Assembly (NCBI GenBank): GCA_017937805.1
Contig: JAGBCX010000079.1
Span: 46,990 to 110,989, forward strand
DNA from: Alistipes sp.
GTDB lineage: Bacteria > Bacteroidota > Bacteroidia > Bacteroidales > Rikenellaceae
Direction of reading: 5' to 3'
DNA length: 64,000 nucleotides
Below the pieces are notes generated by a model. That model saw only the letters and a program-made list of their open reading frames with translations, made no database searches and was not told the origin of the DNA. Of this stretch, positions 25,451-36,947 are shown piece by piece; the stretch's first letter is position 1, and every line of letters starts with the position of its first letter. A program made the translations under genes and the position numbers.

Positions 25451-27973
25451 ATGAATACTTTAAAAAATTATCACTTCATTCTACTTGCCATATTCTTGTT
25501 GAGTACGGCTTGTGTAAAAGATTCAAACTCGATACAAGATGAGTCGGGCCTAACACCAGAAGAGTTGAGCAATAGCATAGAACTCTCTCTCCCTCACACC
25601 ACCCGTATTTCATTGGGGGCAAAGCAGGGTAATGAGTATCCGGTGTATTGGTCGGCAAGCGACCGTATAGCAGTAAATGGAGTTGCTTCGCAAAGTATCG
25701 AGATTGATGAAGACGATGCTCGCAGGGCTATATTCCACTTCGGAGATAACTACCTGACATATCCGTACAGCATTATCTATCCGCACTCGGAGGTTAATAG
25801 TGTCGAGACTCCAAAGATTATCATTCCTGCAGAGCAGAGTTACGTAGAGGGTTCATTCGCTACGGAGAGTGTTCCTATGTGTAGCTACGTAAGTGGCAAA
25901 GGCGAAAAGATAACCATGAGATATCTTGCCGGAGTACTACGCTTCGAGATGAAGGCTGAGATGGAAGGTATCGAGCTCACCAGCATCACCATAACTTCGG
26001 AGAGTGGCAGAAAATTGGCGGGAGAATTTACGGTAGATGTAACAACCGGAGAGGTTAAACCTACACCGAACACCTCAACATCTATCACATATACGCTTCC
26101 AAAGGGATATACCCTATCGACAGAGAAGAATAATGTATTCCACATAGCGGTATCGGCACGTTCGCTTGGTAGTTGCAACATCGTATTCAAAACGGCTAAC
26201 AACAATACCATGCAGATGAGATGGTCGGCATCGGGTGCAGTGAAACCGGGTGTTATTCGAGAGTTTCAGCCTATAACATTCAGCCAAGAGGCCTCAGGCG
26301 AATTACAGCCATTGGAGAGCGAAGAGGACTCTTTTATTCACCGTTATTCGACCATATTTGGACAAGTTCGCGACACCGACAACAATCCGATAGCAGGCGT
26401 AGCTGTAAGCGATGGTTTTTCGGTGGTCACTACTAATGAGTATGGCTATTACTCTCTTGATGTTCACCAAGATGCTTGGTACATATTTATATCGGTACCT
26501 GCCGAGTACAAGATACCTGTGAACAAGTATGGCTTACCATGCTTCTTCAAGAAATATCCGGGTTATTCCGAGTGGTTTAACTTCACATTGGAGAAGTTGC
26601 CGGGCGGAAAGGAGAGCGAGTTTATGCTCTTTGGATTGGCAGACCCGCAAGTGAGCAGATTGACTCACATTGAGCGTTTCTCTACGCAGGTTGCTCCTGA
26701 AATTAAATCACACTCAGCTTCGCTCGGAAAGCCTTGTTACGGTATCACTCTCGGAGATGTAATTTCGATGGGTTCAACCGACCTCTCAAAGGATATTTTG
26801 CCGGCTATGCGCGACGCGATGCACGCCGACAAGGTGGGTATGCCTGTATTCCAGGTAATGGGTAACCACGACAACTGCTATATGACTGCATCGCACCCTG
26901 TGGCAGGAGATAACCTACGCGACATCAATCTGAACATTCAGCGTATGTTCGAGGATACATTTGGTCCTATCAACTACTCGTTCAACCGTGGCGATGCGCA
27001 CATCATAGGAATGAAAGATGTGCAGTGGCAATCGGGAGATGACTGCTCGACAGACAACACAAAGACCGCCTTTACCGAGGAGCAGTACAACTGGTTGAAG
27101 GCCGATTTGGCTCTCGTACCAAAAGATAAAATCGTTGTTTTATGTGTCCATATTCCAATATTCAATGGTGGAGCAGTTGGTGACGGTACATATCGTCAGG
27201 AGGCACTTAATCTCTTAGACGAATTTGCCGAGGCTCACGTCATATCCGGTCACACTCACTACCAGCATAACTACGACCACACTAAGGTTAGTAGCTCACC
27301 TCACAAGATTTATGAGCATGCGCAAGCTGCTGTAAATGGTGCAAGCTGGACAAGCAATATTAACGGCGATGGCGTACCGAATGGCTACGAGGTTTACCAT
27401 TTCAGTGGCAACACTATCAAGGATTGGTACTACAAAGGCTACGCCGAGGGTATGAATAAGCGCGACTATCAGATTCGTCTTTACAGAGGCGATGCTATCA
27501 CGGGCGCAGCTATTCCGGAGAACGATGCTAATAAAAATGGCACAAAGGGTTACTATCAGTTCGGATATGACAGTGGTACTCTGCTGGCTAATGTATTCAA
27601 CTCCGATCCATATTGGACAGTCGAGGTTTACGAAAATGGCAAATTCTCAGGAAACATGGCCAGCCTCTCGTCATATCACGGAAAGGTTACATACGAGGAG
27701 CTTATCGGTAGCTACGTATATGACGATCCTAAGCGCGTACCGGCAGGCTCTGAATGTGGTCGTGATTTCTGGGCTATCGGAGTGCTCTGCGGACATCTCG
27801 GAATGAATAACGGAGGTTTGTACTATAAGCACTGCTACCAATTGTGGAAGTACACGCTGAAAAACCCTAATGCAACGATTGAGGTTCGAGCTACAGACCG
27901 CAAAGGCAATGTCTACAAATGTTCAAAGATAACCGAAGGAACAGACATGACCTACGCACTATACAACAATTAG
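25451..27973 (+). CDS. Calcineurin-like phosphoesterase lipoprotein (paralog B) with fimbrillin-like N-terminus
   Basis: 840 residues. Lipoprotein signal LLSTAC (C21). Residues about 30-280 form a fimbrillin-like beta domain (YPVYWSASDRIAVNG, YLTYPYSIIYP, YLAGVLRFEM) in place of the N-terminal region of paralog A. From IFGQVRDTDNNPIAGVAVSDGF onward the two proteins align over their length: FGLADPQVS, ITLGDVISMG, VMGNHDNC, CVHIPIFNGG, ISGHTHYQHN, and the C-terminal YYQFGYDSGTLLANVFNSD. This looks like a tandem duplication followed by N-terminal domain replacement, so the enzymatic core is shared while anchoring or binding differs. Confidence 0.88.
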   Translation: MNTLKNYHFILLAIFLLSTACVKDSNSIQDESGLTPEELSNSIELSLPHTTRISLGAKQGNEYPVYWSASDRIAVNGVASQSIEIDEDDARRAIFHFGDNYLTYPYSIIYPHSEVNSVETPKIIIPAEQSYVEGSFATESVPMCSYVSGKGEKITMRYLAGVLRFEMKAEMEGIELTSITITSESGRKLAGEFTVDVTTGEVKPTPNTSTSITYTLPKGYTLSTEKNNVFHIAVSARSLGSCNIVFKTANNNTMQMRWSASGAVKPGVIREFQPITFSQEASGELQPLESEEDSFIHRYSTIFGQVRDTDNNPIAGVAVSDGFSVVTTNEYGYYSLDVHQDAWYIFISVPAEYKIPVNKYGLPCFFKKYPGYSEWFNFTLEKLPGGKESEFMLFGLADPQVSRLTHIERFSTQVAPEIKSHSASLGKPCYGITLGDVISMGSTDLSKDILPAMRDAMHADKVGMPVFQVMGNHDNCYMTASHPVAGDNLRDINLNIQRMFEDTFGPINYSFNRGDAHIIGMKDVQWQSGDDCSTDNTKTAFTEEQYNWLKADLALVPKDKIVVLCVHIPIFNGGAVGDGTYRQEALNLLDEFAEAHVISGHTHYQHNYDHTKVSSSPHKIYEHAQAAVNGASWTSNINGDGVPNGYEVYHFSGNTIKDWYYKGYAEGMNKRDYQIRLYRGDAITGAAIPENDANKNGTKGYYQFGYDSGTLLANVFNSDPYWTVEVYENGKFSGNMASLSSYHGKVTYEELIGSYVYDDPKRVPAGSECGRDFWAIGVLCGHLGMNNGGLYYKHCYQLWKYTLKNPNATIEVRATDRKGNVYKCSKITEGTDMTYALYNN

Positions 27974-28008
27974 CAGAGATTTCAGATTATACTATTTACA
28001 AAAATATT

Positions 28009-28686
28009 ATGGGAAACAAGATTAATGACCCTATTGCACGATTGATGGGTTTGCGCTATAAATCGCACCCTTGGCACGGAATTGAGGTGGGAGAAAAGGC
28101 TCCCGAGGTAATTACTGCCTTTATTGAGATTGTGCCTACAGACACCGTAAAGTACGAGTTGGACAAGGTTAGTGGATACCTCAAAATCGACCGTCCACAG
28201 AAATACTCTAATGTTATTCCTGCGCTCTATGGTTTCGTTCCGCAGAGTTTCTGCGGCGAGAGCGTTGCTCAGTATTGCATGCAGCAGAGTGGTCGCACCG
28301 ACATCGTTGGTGATGGCGACCCGCTTGATATTTGCGTATTGACCGAGCGCGACATTGCTCACGGTGACATCATCGTAAATGTTCGTCCTATTGGCGGTTT
28401 CCGTATGTTAGACGGCAACGAGGCTGACGACAAGATTATTGCCGTATTGCGTCACGATGTAACTTACAGCGGTTACAACGATATTTCGGAGTTACCAAAA
28501 GGCATCATCAATCGCTTGAAGCACTACTTCCTCACCTACAAGGATATGCCAGACTCAGAGTCGCAGAAGAAGGTAGAGATTACCGATGTATTTGGTCGTG
28601 AGGAGGCCTACGAAGTTATCCAGCGTTCATTGGAGGATTACAAAAATCACTTCAACGGCTTGGACGAAATTTTACGTCACGTATAA
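28009..28686 (+). CDS. ppa: Inorganic pyrophosphatase, family I
   Basis: 225 residues from ATG at 28009; an upstream in-frame start would overlap the previous gene and does not fit the family. Hydrolyses pyrophosphate to phosphate in the cytoplasm. The signature DGDPLDICVL carries the metal-binding aspartates, with KYELDKVSGYLKIDR, YGFVPQSFCGE, RPIGGFRMLD and EADDKIIAV around it. It is longer than E. coli Ppa (about 175) and matches the Bacteroidales form. Lies 36 bases after the phosphoesterase pair and 20 bases before panB. Confidence 0.93.
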   Translation: MGNKINDPIARLMGLRYKSHPWHGIEVGEKAPEVITAFIEIVPTDTVKYELDKVSGYLKIDRPQKYSNVIPALYGFVPQSFCGESVAQYCMQQSGRTDIVGDGDPLDICVLTERDIAHGDIIVNVRPIGGFRMLDGNEADDKIIAVLRHDVTYSGYNDISELPKGIINRLKHYFLTYKDMPDSESQKKVEITDVFGREEAYEVIQRSLEDYKNHFNGLDEILRHV

Positions 28687-28706
28687 CTCTTAACTAAAAG
28701 CAGACA

Positions 28707-29522
28707 ATGTCAGTAGAGAGTAAGGTAAGAGCCGTCACCACACTACGACTCAAAGAGATGAAGGATAGAGGTGAGAAAATTTCGATGCTCACCTCGTACG
28801 ACTATTCGATGGCGAAAATTGTCGATGGCGCAGGCGTAGATGTAATTCTCGTTGGCGACTCGGCAGCAAATGTTATGGCAGGCTGGGAGACTACCCTACC
28901 CATCACGCTCGACCAGATGATTTACCACGCAGCTTCGGTAGTGCGTGCCGTACAGAGAGCATTGGTTGTATGCGATATGCCATTCGGAACATATCAGGGT
29001 GACTCGCAGGCTGCACTCGACTCGGCTATTCGTATTATGAAGGAGACGGGAGCTGATGCCGTGAAGATGGAGGGTGGCGAGGAGATTCTCGACTCGATAA
29101 AGAGAATTTTGACCGCAGGTATTCCTGTTATGGGACACCTCGGACTTACTCCACAGTCAATTCATAAGTTCGGAACATATAGCGTTCGTGCTAAGGAGGA
29201 GGCTGAGGCGGAGAAGTTGGTGCGCGATGCCAAATTATTGCAGGAGGCTGGTTGTTTCGCCATTGTACTGGAGAAGATTCCGGCTGCATTGGCAGAGCGA
29301 GTATCGAAGGAGTTGTCAATCCCTACTATCGGTATCGGTGCCGGTGGTGCTTGCGATGGACAAGTGCTTGTAGTACACGATATGCTCGGCATTAACAAGG
29401 GCTTTTCGCCACGCTTTTTGCGCCGTTATGCCGACCTCTATACCGTTATGAGTGAGGCTATTTCGCACTATGTCGAAGATGTCAAGTCGTGCGACTTCCC
29501 TAACGAAAAAGAACAATACTAA
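28707..29522 (+). CDS. panB: 3-methyl-2-oxobutanoate hydroxymethyltransferase
   Basis: 271 residues. Adds a hydroxymethyl group from methylenetetrahydrofolate to ketoisovalerate, first step of pantothenate synthesis. Motifs: [37 protein letters not shown] (metal-binding Asp), [28 protein letters not shown], and [27 protein letters not shown]. The rest of the pantothenate pathway is not in the window. Confidence 0.95.
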   Translation: MSVESKVRAVTTLRLKEMKDRGEKISMLTSYDYSMAKIVDGAGVDVILVGDSAANVMAGWETTLPITLDQMIYHAASVVRAVQRALVVCDMPFGTYQGDSQAALDSAIRIMKETGADAVKMEGGEEILDSIKRILTAGIPVMGHLGLTPQSIHKFGTYSVRAKEEAEAEKLVRDAKLLQEAGCFAIVLEKIPAALAERVSKELSIPTIGIGAGGACDGQVLVVHDMLGINKGFSPRFLRRYADLYTVMSEAISHYVEDVKSCDFPNEKEQY

Positions 29523-29545
29523 CACACAACCAATTGATTATCAAT

Positions 29546-30508
29546 ATGTTTAGCAGATTTATAGGGGGGGGTATTTCGTCTATTTCACGAGATACCTCCG
29601 AAATTATGAAGGGGTTATTAATCCTCCTAATCATCTTAGGACATAACTCCATACTTTCACCGTGTATTCCCGATACAGATTTTTATTTAAAGTCTTTTAG
29701 AACCCCACTATTTTTAATCTTACCTTGGTTCTACATTGCAGCGACACCTCCTACTTGGGCAAAAATAGCCAAACGTAGCGGAAAAATTTGGTTCTGGTAT
29801 CTTGCATTTTTTGTTGTTCAGGTACTCTTCTACAACGTACTTTTCGACACAACATTCTCGTTAGGCGAAACCCTCAAAGCATTTTTCCTCGGTGGACATA
29901 CTCTATTGAAAGGTGTTACGGGATATATGTATTTGTGGTTTATGCCGGCATTTTTCTTTTCAATGCTTATTCGCGACATCTACACAATCGCCAATAAACC
30001 AAGCCGAATAGCAATGATTATTGCGTCAATCGGCATCGTTACATTTTTTGCATTCCACTCCTACATAAACGACATTGCGATAATTCAAGGTATATTCTTT
30101 GCTGCACTCGGTATTGTTGCTTCTCAACTAACATTGCCAACCAAGAATTCGCATCGAGCATTGGTAGTACTTCTCTTTGTGGTATGTAGTGTGCTTATGT
30201 TTATTGATGCAACAAAAGGTTTTGTTCGCCCATTTATGCCGTTTGTTGCCTTCTTTGCAATATGGAGCATTATCGAGTGGCTAAAAAAATATATGAATTG
30301 GTTGCAATCTTTGGGCAAGTTATCGATGTTCATATATCTAACCCACCCTCTTATTTTCCAATTCCTCCTGCGTGTGGTGCCTAACAACTACTCGCAGGTT
30401 ACTTATGGTATTATAATATTGTTGCTGACAATACTAATCAGTGTCATCGTTTCGTGGTGTATGCAGAAAATCGTTAAGGCTATACCCGTAGTAAACAAAT
30501 ATTTGTAA
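29546..30508 (+). CDS. Acyltransferase-3 family membrane protein with a G8 tract near the start
   Basis: 320 residues from ATG at 29546. About ten hydrophobic helices; the MKGLLILLIILGHNS segment (residues about 21-35) carries the conserved His of acyltransferase-3 (OafA/YrhL, WecH-like) proteins, which O-acetylate or O-acylate surface glycans or lipids at the inner membrane. The first 20 codons contain a run of eight G (29564-29571) inside a 12-bp hairpin, so slippage would shift the frame. A start at ATG 29608 would put the tract in the leader instead. Followed by a strong terminator. Confidence 0.82.
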   Translation: MFSRFIGGGISSISRDTSEIMKGLLILLIILGHNSILSPCIPDTDFYLKSFRTPLFLILPWFYIAATPPTWAKIAKRSGKIWFWYLAFFVVQVLFYNVLFDTTFSLGETLKAFFLGGHTLLKGVTGYMYLWFMPAFFFSMLIRDIYTIANKPSRIAMIIASIGIVTFFAFHSYINDIAIIQGIFFAALGIVASQLTLPTKNSHRALVVLLFVVCSVLMFIDATKGFVRPFMPFVAFFAIWSIIEWLKKYMNWLQSLGKLSMFIYLTHPLIFQFLLRVVPNNYSQVTYGIIILLLTILISVIVSWCMQKIVKAIPVVNKYL

Positions 30509-30533
30509 AGAGCCAACAACTGATAATCAAATA

Positions 30534-30573
30534 AGATAGACCGCCACGAAATCGTAGCGGTCTATCTCTTTTT
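30534..30573. terminator. Bidirectional intrinsic terminator
   Basis: 11-bp perfect stem (30534-30544 with 30557-30567) with an inner ACGA/TCGT stem, followed by CTTTTTG on the + strand. Separates convergent genes. Confidence 0.85.
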
Positions 30574-30589
30574 GTAGTGGCTTAAAGGA

Positions 30590-30916
30590 TTAAATATCCA
30601 AATCCGAAGAGTCATCTACAGGTTCATCGTCCGAGTCGTCGTTTGCCAACTCGTCTGCACCCTTCAAATCGTCATCGTAATAATCCTTATCCTCCTCTTC
30701 GCCCGAAGCATCGTCTATCTTTACATCAATCTTTACAAGATAACTAATCTCCTCTGTTTCAAAAGGTACAGCAAAGAAGAACTCTCCGTTTGGCTTCGGA
30801 ATACGCATCATGAAGTCCGAAAAGCCTGCGGGATATGCAGCCTTAACCTCCTCCTGCAACTCGGGAGTCATGTTTTTAAGACTTACCACTAATCTCTTTT
30901 TTGTACTTGGTGCCAT
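30590..30916 (-). CDS. Conserved Bacteroidales protein of unknown function, acidic tail
   Basis: 108 residues from ATG at 30916; an upstream in-frame start would cross the promoter and adds an unrelated Cys-rich segment. The first ~75 residues are folded-looking (KKRLVVSLKNMTPELQEEVKAAYPAGF, MMRIPKPNGEFFFAVPFETEEISYLVKIDV). The last ~30 are almost wholly Asp/Glu (DKDYYDDDLKG ... DDSDDEPVDDSSDLDI). I recall close relatives as uncharacterised proteins in Bacteroidales. An acidic tail of this kind might bind basic partners such as DNA-binding or ribosomal proteins, but nothing shows that here. Divergent from ligA. Confidence 0.75.
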   Translation of the reverse strand: MAPSTKKRLVVSLKNMTPELQEEVKAAYPAGFSDFMMRIPKPNGEFFFAVPFETEEISYLVKIDVKIDDASGEEEDKDYYDDDLKGADELANDDSDDEPVDDSSDLDI

Positions 30917-30952
30917 ATCTATATTCTGTTTATTTTGTACTAAAATGTGGCA

Positions 30953-30960
30953 CAAATATA
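30953..30960 (-). promoter_or_regulatory. -7 box for the acidic-tail gene
   Basis: Minus-strand TATATTTG, 36 bases before the ATG at 30916. Confidence 0.5.
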
Positions 30961-31111
30961 TGGCAAGGAAATGATTGCAACAAATTTTATCCATCTTTTT
31001 TTTCAACAATTCCAAAATTGTTCATTTTTTATTTCGAGCTCTCATAAGGAAGTACTTTTTTGGTGGAAAATAGCTATTTTTTGAAATTTTCTCTGTAACT
31101 TTACGCAGTAA

Positions 31112-33217
<2,106 letters not shown>

Positions 33218-33233
33218 GCAGTTATATACAAAG

Positions 33234-34121
33234 ATGGACAAGATGTATTTTCATGGACTTGGCGTAGCATTGGTAACTCCATTCACAGAGAATGGAGCCG
33301 TAGATTTTGCCGCCGTAGCAAAGATAGTGGATAACCTCGTAGAGGGAGGAGTAGATTATATTCTCGTACTCGGCACTACGGGCGAAACACCTACTCTCAC
33401 AACAGACGAGCGCAAGGCTTTGATTCGCTTTGTGCGCGAGCGCGTTGCAGGAAGAGTGCAGCTTATGGTTGGTGTTGGCGGTAATTGCACTCGCGATGTT
33501 GTGGCAACCCTGCGCACATGGGATTTATCGGGCTACGATGCGGTTTTGAGCGTCAATCCATACTATAACAAGCCAAACCAAGAGGGCTTGTATCAGCACT
33601 TCAAGGCTATATCTGAGGCTTCGCCACTGCCGATTATGCTCTACAATATTCCGGGCAGAACGGGTGTAAATATGACACCTGAAACAATCGCTCGCTTGGC
33701 AAAAGATTGTCCTAACATTCTTGGCGTAAAAGAGGCTTCTGGCAATTTGGAGCAAATGGAGCGCGTAAAGGCTCTTACGCCGAGCGACTTCCTCCTCATA
33801 TCGGGCGATGATGGTCTGACTGTAGAGGTTATAAAGCGAGGCGGTGTAGGCGTTATTTCGGTATTGGCAAATGCCTACCCTGCCGAGACAAAGGAGGTTG
33901 TAAGCCTTGCTGTATTAGGCAATATCGAGGAGGCAGAGCATCAGTTGAAGGCTCTTGACGGCATTATCTCGGCACTCTTCGAGGAGGGAAACCCTGTGGG
34001 CATTAAGACTGCCCTGCATTTGAAAGGTATCTGCTCGAATACTATGCGCTTGCCGCTTGTTTCGGGTAGCGAGGCGTTGCAGGCAAAGATGAAAACTTTA
34101 ATTGACGAATACGAAAAATAG
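33234..34121 (+). CDS. dapA: 4-hydroxy-tetrahydrodipicolinate synthase
   Basis: 295 residues. Condenses pyruvate with aspartate semialdehyde in lysine and meso-diaminopimelate synthesis. TIM-barrel motifs: GVALVTPFTENG, LGTTGETPTL, MVGVGGNCTRD, YNIPGRTGVNM (catalytic Tyr and Arg) and GVKEASGNLEQM with the Schiff-base Lys. Likely cotranscribed with ligA. Confidence 0.95.
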   Translation: MDKMYFHGLGVALVTPFTENGAVDFAAVAKIVDNLVEGGVDYILVLGTTGETPTLTTDERKALIRFVRERVAGRVQLMVGVGGNCTRDVVATLRTWDLSGYDAVLSVNPYYNKPNQEGLYQHFKAISEASPLPIMLYNIPGRTGVNMTPETIARLAKDCPNILGVKEASGNLEQMERVKALTPSDFLLISGDDGLTVEVIKRGGVGVISVLANAYPAETKEVVSLAVLGNIEEAEHQLKALDGIISALFEEGNPVGIKTALHLKGICSNTMRLPLVSGSEALQAKMKTLIDEYEK

Positions 34122-34153
34122 CACAACAAGCGTTATTGGTCAAAAAGATTGTT

Positions 34154-34882
34154 ATGAAGAGATTTTTCGCAATACTTTCTACACTGTTCGTGGTTGCATC
34201 GGCTTTGGCTGTAACACCGGACAACGACCGTATTTTCGCTGCTATAAACGATGTGGATTCACCTCTCTACTACCCTAATCTGATTTTGCGCTACAAGGAG
34301 GGTAAGCCGATGTCGGAGGAGGAGTACCATCATCTCTACTACGGTTTTGCCTTTCAACCCTCGTACAAACCTCTTGAGGTAAATCCTGCCATGACACGCG
34401 TGCAGGAGATTATGGCGCGTATATCAATCGACAAGCCGTCAGTTCACGACATAGACGAACTGATAGCGGCCGGCATTGCAGCGATGGAGCACGACCCATT
34501 TTCGCCAACTCTGCTCAATATCCTGACCTACGCCTACGGAGCATCGGGTGACAAAGTGCGAGAGTTGGCATATTCGGAGCATCTGCGGGGTATCTTGCGT
34601 TGCATCGAGCAGTCGGGCGATGGATTGAAGGAGAAGAGTCCGATGCATATTATAATGTTCTCGCATGGAACAGACCTTATCGCATCGAAAAATATCGGCT
34701 ACCGCAAGGGACAAATCATGAGTCGTACTGTCGAATTTGTACCATTCGACTACCCGCGCAACAAAGTCAAAGGTTTCTATTTCGATTATAGCCGAGTCTA
34801 TTGGAATAAGCCGGACAACTACACATTCAAGCGTGAGCGCACTTGGCAATTCAACAATCTAAAACCACGAGAATACAAATAA
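34154..34882 (+). CDS. DUF4919 secreted protein
   Basis: 242 residues from ATG at 34154. Signal peptide 1-19 (ASALA-VTP). The mature part, with SPLYYPNLILRYKEGKPMSEEEYHHLYYGFAFQPSYKP, matches the pattern of DUF4919 proteins found widely in Bacteroidales. Later features are LLNILTYAYGASGDK (TPR-like helix pair), IIMFSHGTDLIASKNIGYRKG and FYFDYSRVYWNK. No catalytic motif is evident and function is unknown. The next lipoprotein gene starts 5 bases after the stop, so the two may work together. Confidence 0.8.
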   Translation: MKRFFAILSTLFVVASALAVTPDNDRIFAAINDVDSPLYYPNLILRYKEGKPMSEEEYHHLYYGFAFQPSYKPLEVNPAMTRVQEIMARISIDKPSVHDIDELIAAGIAAMEHDPFSPTLLNILTYAYGASGDKVRELAYSEHLRGILRCIEQSGDGLKEKSPMHIIMFSHGTDLIASKNIGYRKGQIMSRTVEFVPFDYPRNKVKGFYFDYSRVYWNKPDNYTFKRERTWQFNNLKPREYK

Positions 34883-34887
34883 TTTGC

Positions 34888-36912
34888 ATGAAAAGATTTC
34901 TAATATTCGCCATAATATCACTCGCAACACTGTCGAGTTGTGTCAAGACCGAAGATAAAGCTACGGCCCAAGACCTCTCTGTCGGTGGATTGACCAACAA
35001 CAGTTTAATATTAGAGGGTGCCGAAGGTAGCACCAAAACCTTCTCCATTAGAGCCTCGTATGATTGGATAATTATTGACAATCAAGGCTTTATGTGCGAG
35101 CCATCTTGCGGTCCAAGAACCAATGATAACGAAGTTATCAATATTAAGGCCACCGCATTGCAAGCAAACAATACGGCTGATACCGTTCGCCTTAGTCCTC
35201 TTAATTTCAGGCTCTTATCCACCCGTTTTTTCGGCATTTATGCTTATCAGCTTCCGCAAGTCCGTCTTACCAAGGGCAACAAGGTCTATGTCAATGCTGC
35301 GAGTGGCTCAACATCAACCATAAAATTCGTATCGAGCAGTAATAATATCAACCTAATAACCTCCGGTGATATTACCGCATCTTTGAGTTCGAAGAGTAGC
35401 AGAAACGAATACACCATAACCGTTACTGCAACAAAAGAGAATCCTTCGAACAAAAACTACAAGATTGGAACAATCGGTTTTGAGATAAACGGCATAAGGC
35501 AAGAGAGCGAAATTGAAGTAGAGCAAAATTCGGCCATTTTATTGGACCGTAGCGAGGTTATTCTTCCGAGCAAGGCCGGTGGCAAGAATATCTTTGAGGT
35601 GGATAGCGACTTCGAGGTGGAGGTTTCGAGCAACTCCGATGAGTTCACCCTCTCTCGCAATGGTAACACCTTTACCGTTACGGCAATGAGAGATAACAAT
35701 GGTGCAGAGATGGAATCGCTGGGGTTAATTGAGATACAACTCAAAGATGCTCCCGACTGCAAAACCAGAATTGAGGTAAAACAGCGCAATGGCAAAGCTC
35801 CGCAGACCGTTGTATTTCATTTTATTGGCACGGCTCTGCAATACTACTTCAATTACAATGTAACTAAGATTTTGGAGGCTCTAAACACCAATATCCAAGG
35901 TGATGCACAAGTCTTGGTCATTACGACCGACTCCACCAACGATGCAACGCTCTACGAGTTGCGATATGATGCCGTTCTCGGTAAGGCTGTACAGGAGAAG
36001 GTCAAAGAATTGTCGTTGCCTACACCTTACAACTCGGCCCTCTTCGAGAATAATCTGCGCGAAGCGTTAGAGTTCGCTCCTGCCGAGAAGTATGCGCTGG
36101 TTATAGGTTCGCATGGACTTGGCTGGGTGCCAAAAGAGCCATATACACAATCTCTTGCACTTCGCCGACTCGGATTGTCGCACGAAGATTTGTGGAAACG
36201 CAACGAGAATGCCGAGATGACACGACACCTCGGCGATAAAACTCCTACGCGCTACGATGTTGACGAAATTGCTGACGCTATTGAGGCAAACAATGTGAAA
36301 TTCGATTACATTCTCTTCGATGCTTGTTTTATGGGCAATGTGGAGAGTGCCTACGAGTTGCGCAACGCCACCAACTACATCATCGGCTCGCCTTGTGAGG
36401 TAATGGGTTATGGTTTCCCTTATGCCAATATTGTGCAGTATATGTTTACAGATGGCGGTACGGCATACAATCTTGATAAGATTTGTAGCGAGTATGTCCA
36501 TTACTACAAAACCGCCGCTTCAACGCCTTCGGCATGTGTCGCAGTAACACACACCTCCGAATTGGAAGCACTTGCACAGACAATGAAGGCAGTAAATACG
36601 GCAGGAGTAAAAGAGGATTTCTCACTCGGCAATGTGCAGTACTACGAGGGGCAAGCCGTTCATTCGTTCTACGACTTGGGCGATATGGTTGAGCAGTCAT
36701 GCGCCGATGCAACTGCCGCAGCAGCATTCAAAGCGCAGTTAGATAAGACCGTCACTTCGCGCTACCACACCGACCGCTTCTACTCGGCATACGGCAGTGG
36801 CAACAAGTTCTACCACGATATCAACTATTACAGCGGAATAACCACATCGGCAATGGTCGAGCACTACTCTACCGATTGGCAACAGACCGCGTGGTACAAG
36901 GCGACACACTAA
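34888..36912 (+). CDS. Clostripain-family (C11) cysteine peptidase lipoprotein with BACON-like modules
   Basis: 674 residues from ATG at 34888, where a lipoprotein signal begins (LATLSSC). Residues about 30-310 hold BACON-like beta modules (KTFSIRASYDWIIID, NSAILLDRSEVILPSKAGGKNIFEVDSDFEVEV). The C-terminal half is peptidase C11 with catalytic His in ALVIGSHGLGWVP and catalytic Cys in ILFDACFMGNVESAYELR. C11 enzymes cleave after Arg or Lys. Bacteroidales secreted members such as fragipain activate or degrade surface and host proteins. BACON modules may position it on glycans or at the surface. Confidence 0.88.
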   Translation: MKRFLIFAIISLATLSSCVKTEDKATAQDLSVGGLTNNSLILEGAEGSTKTFSIRASYDWIIIDNQGFMCEPSCGPRTNDNEVINIKATALQANNTADTVRLSPLNFRLLSTRFFGIYAYQLPQVRLTKGNKVYVNAASGSTSTIKFVSSSNNINLITSGDITASLSSKSSRNEYTITVTATKENPSNKNYKIGTIGFEINGIRQESEIEVEQNSAILLDRSEVILPSKAGGKNIFEVDSDFEVEVSSNSDEFTLSRNGNTFTVTAMRDNNGAEMESLGLIEIQLKDAPDCKTRIEVKQRNGKAPQTVVFHFIGTALQYYFNYNVTKILEALNTNIQGDAQVLVITTDSTNDATLYELRYDAVLGKAVQEKVKELSLPTPYNSALFENNLREALEFAPAEKYALVIGSHGLGWVPKEPYTQSLALRRLGLSHEDLWKRNENAEMTRHLGDKTPTRYDVDEIADAIEANNVKFDYILFDACFMGNVESAYELRNATNYIIGSPCEVMGYGFPYANIVQYMFTDGGTAYNLDKICSEYVHYYKTAASTPSACVAVTHTSELEALAQTMKAVNTAGVKEDFSLGNVQYYEGQAVHSFYDLGDMVEQSCADATAAAAFKAQLDKTVTSRYHTDRFYSAYGSGNKFYHDINYYSGITTSAMVEHYSTDWQQTAWYKATH

Positions 36913-36947
36913 TATTAAAGGCGACCTTATCAGTCGCCTTTAATATT
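36911..36947. terminator. Bidirectional hairpin between clostripain gene and radA
   Basis: 15-bp perfect inverted repeat (36911-36925 with 36933-36947) ending in T-rich arms. It overlaps the final base of the peptidase stop region and the radA stop codon (36946-36948). Confidence 0.75.

Noticed and set aside
27919-28008. An upstream ppa start giving a 255-residue protein overlapping the phosphoesterase gene
   Set aside because: The added residues do not resemble the family and overlap the preceding coding sequence. ATG 28009 gives the expected N-terminus.
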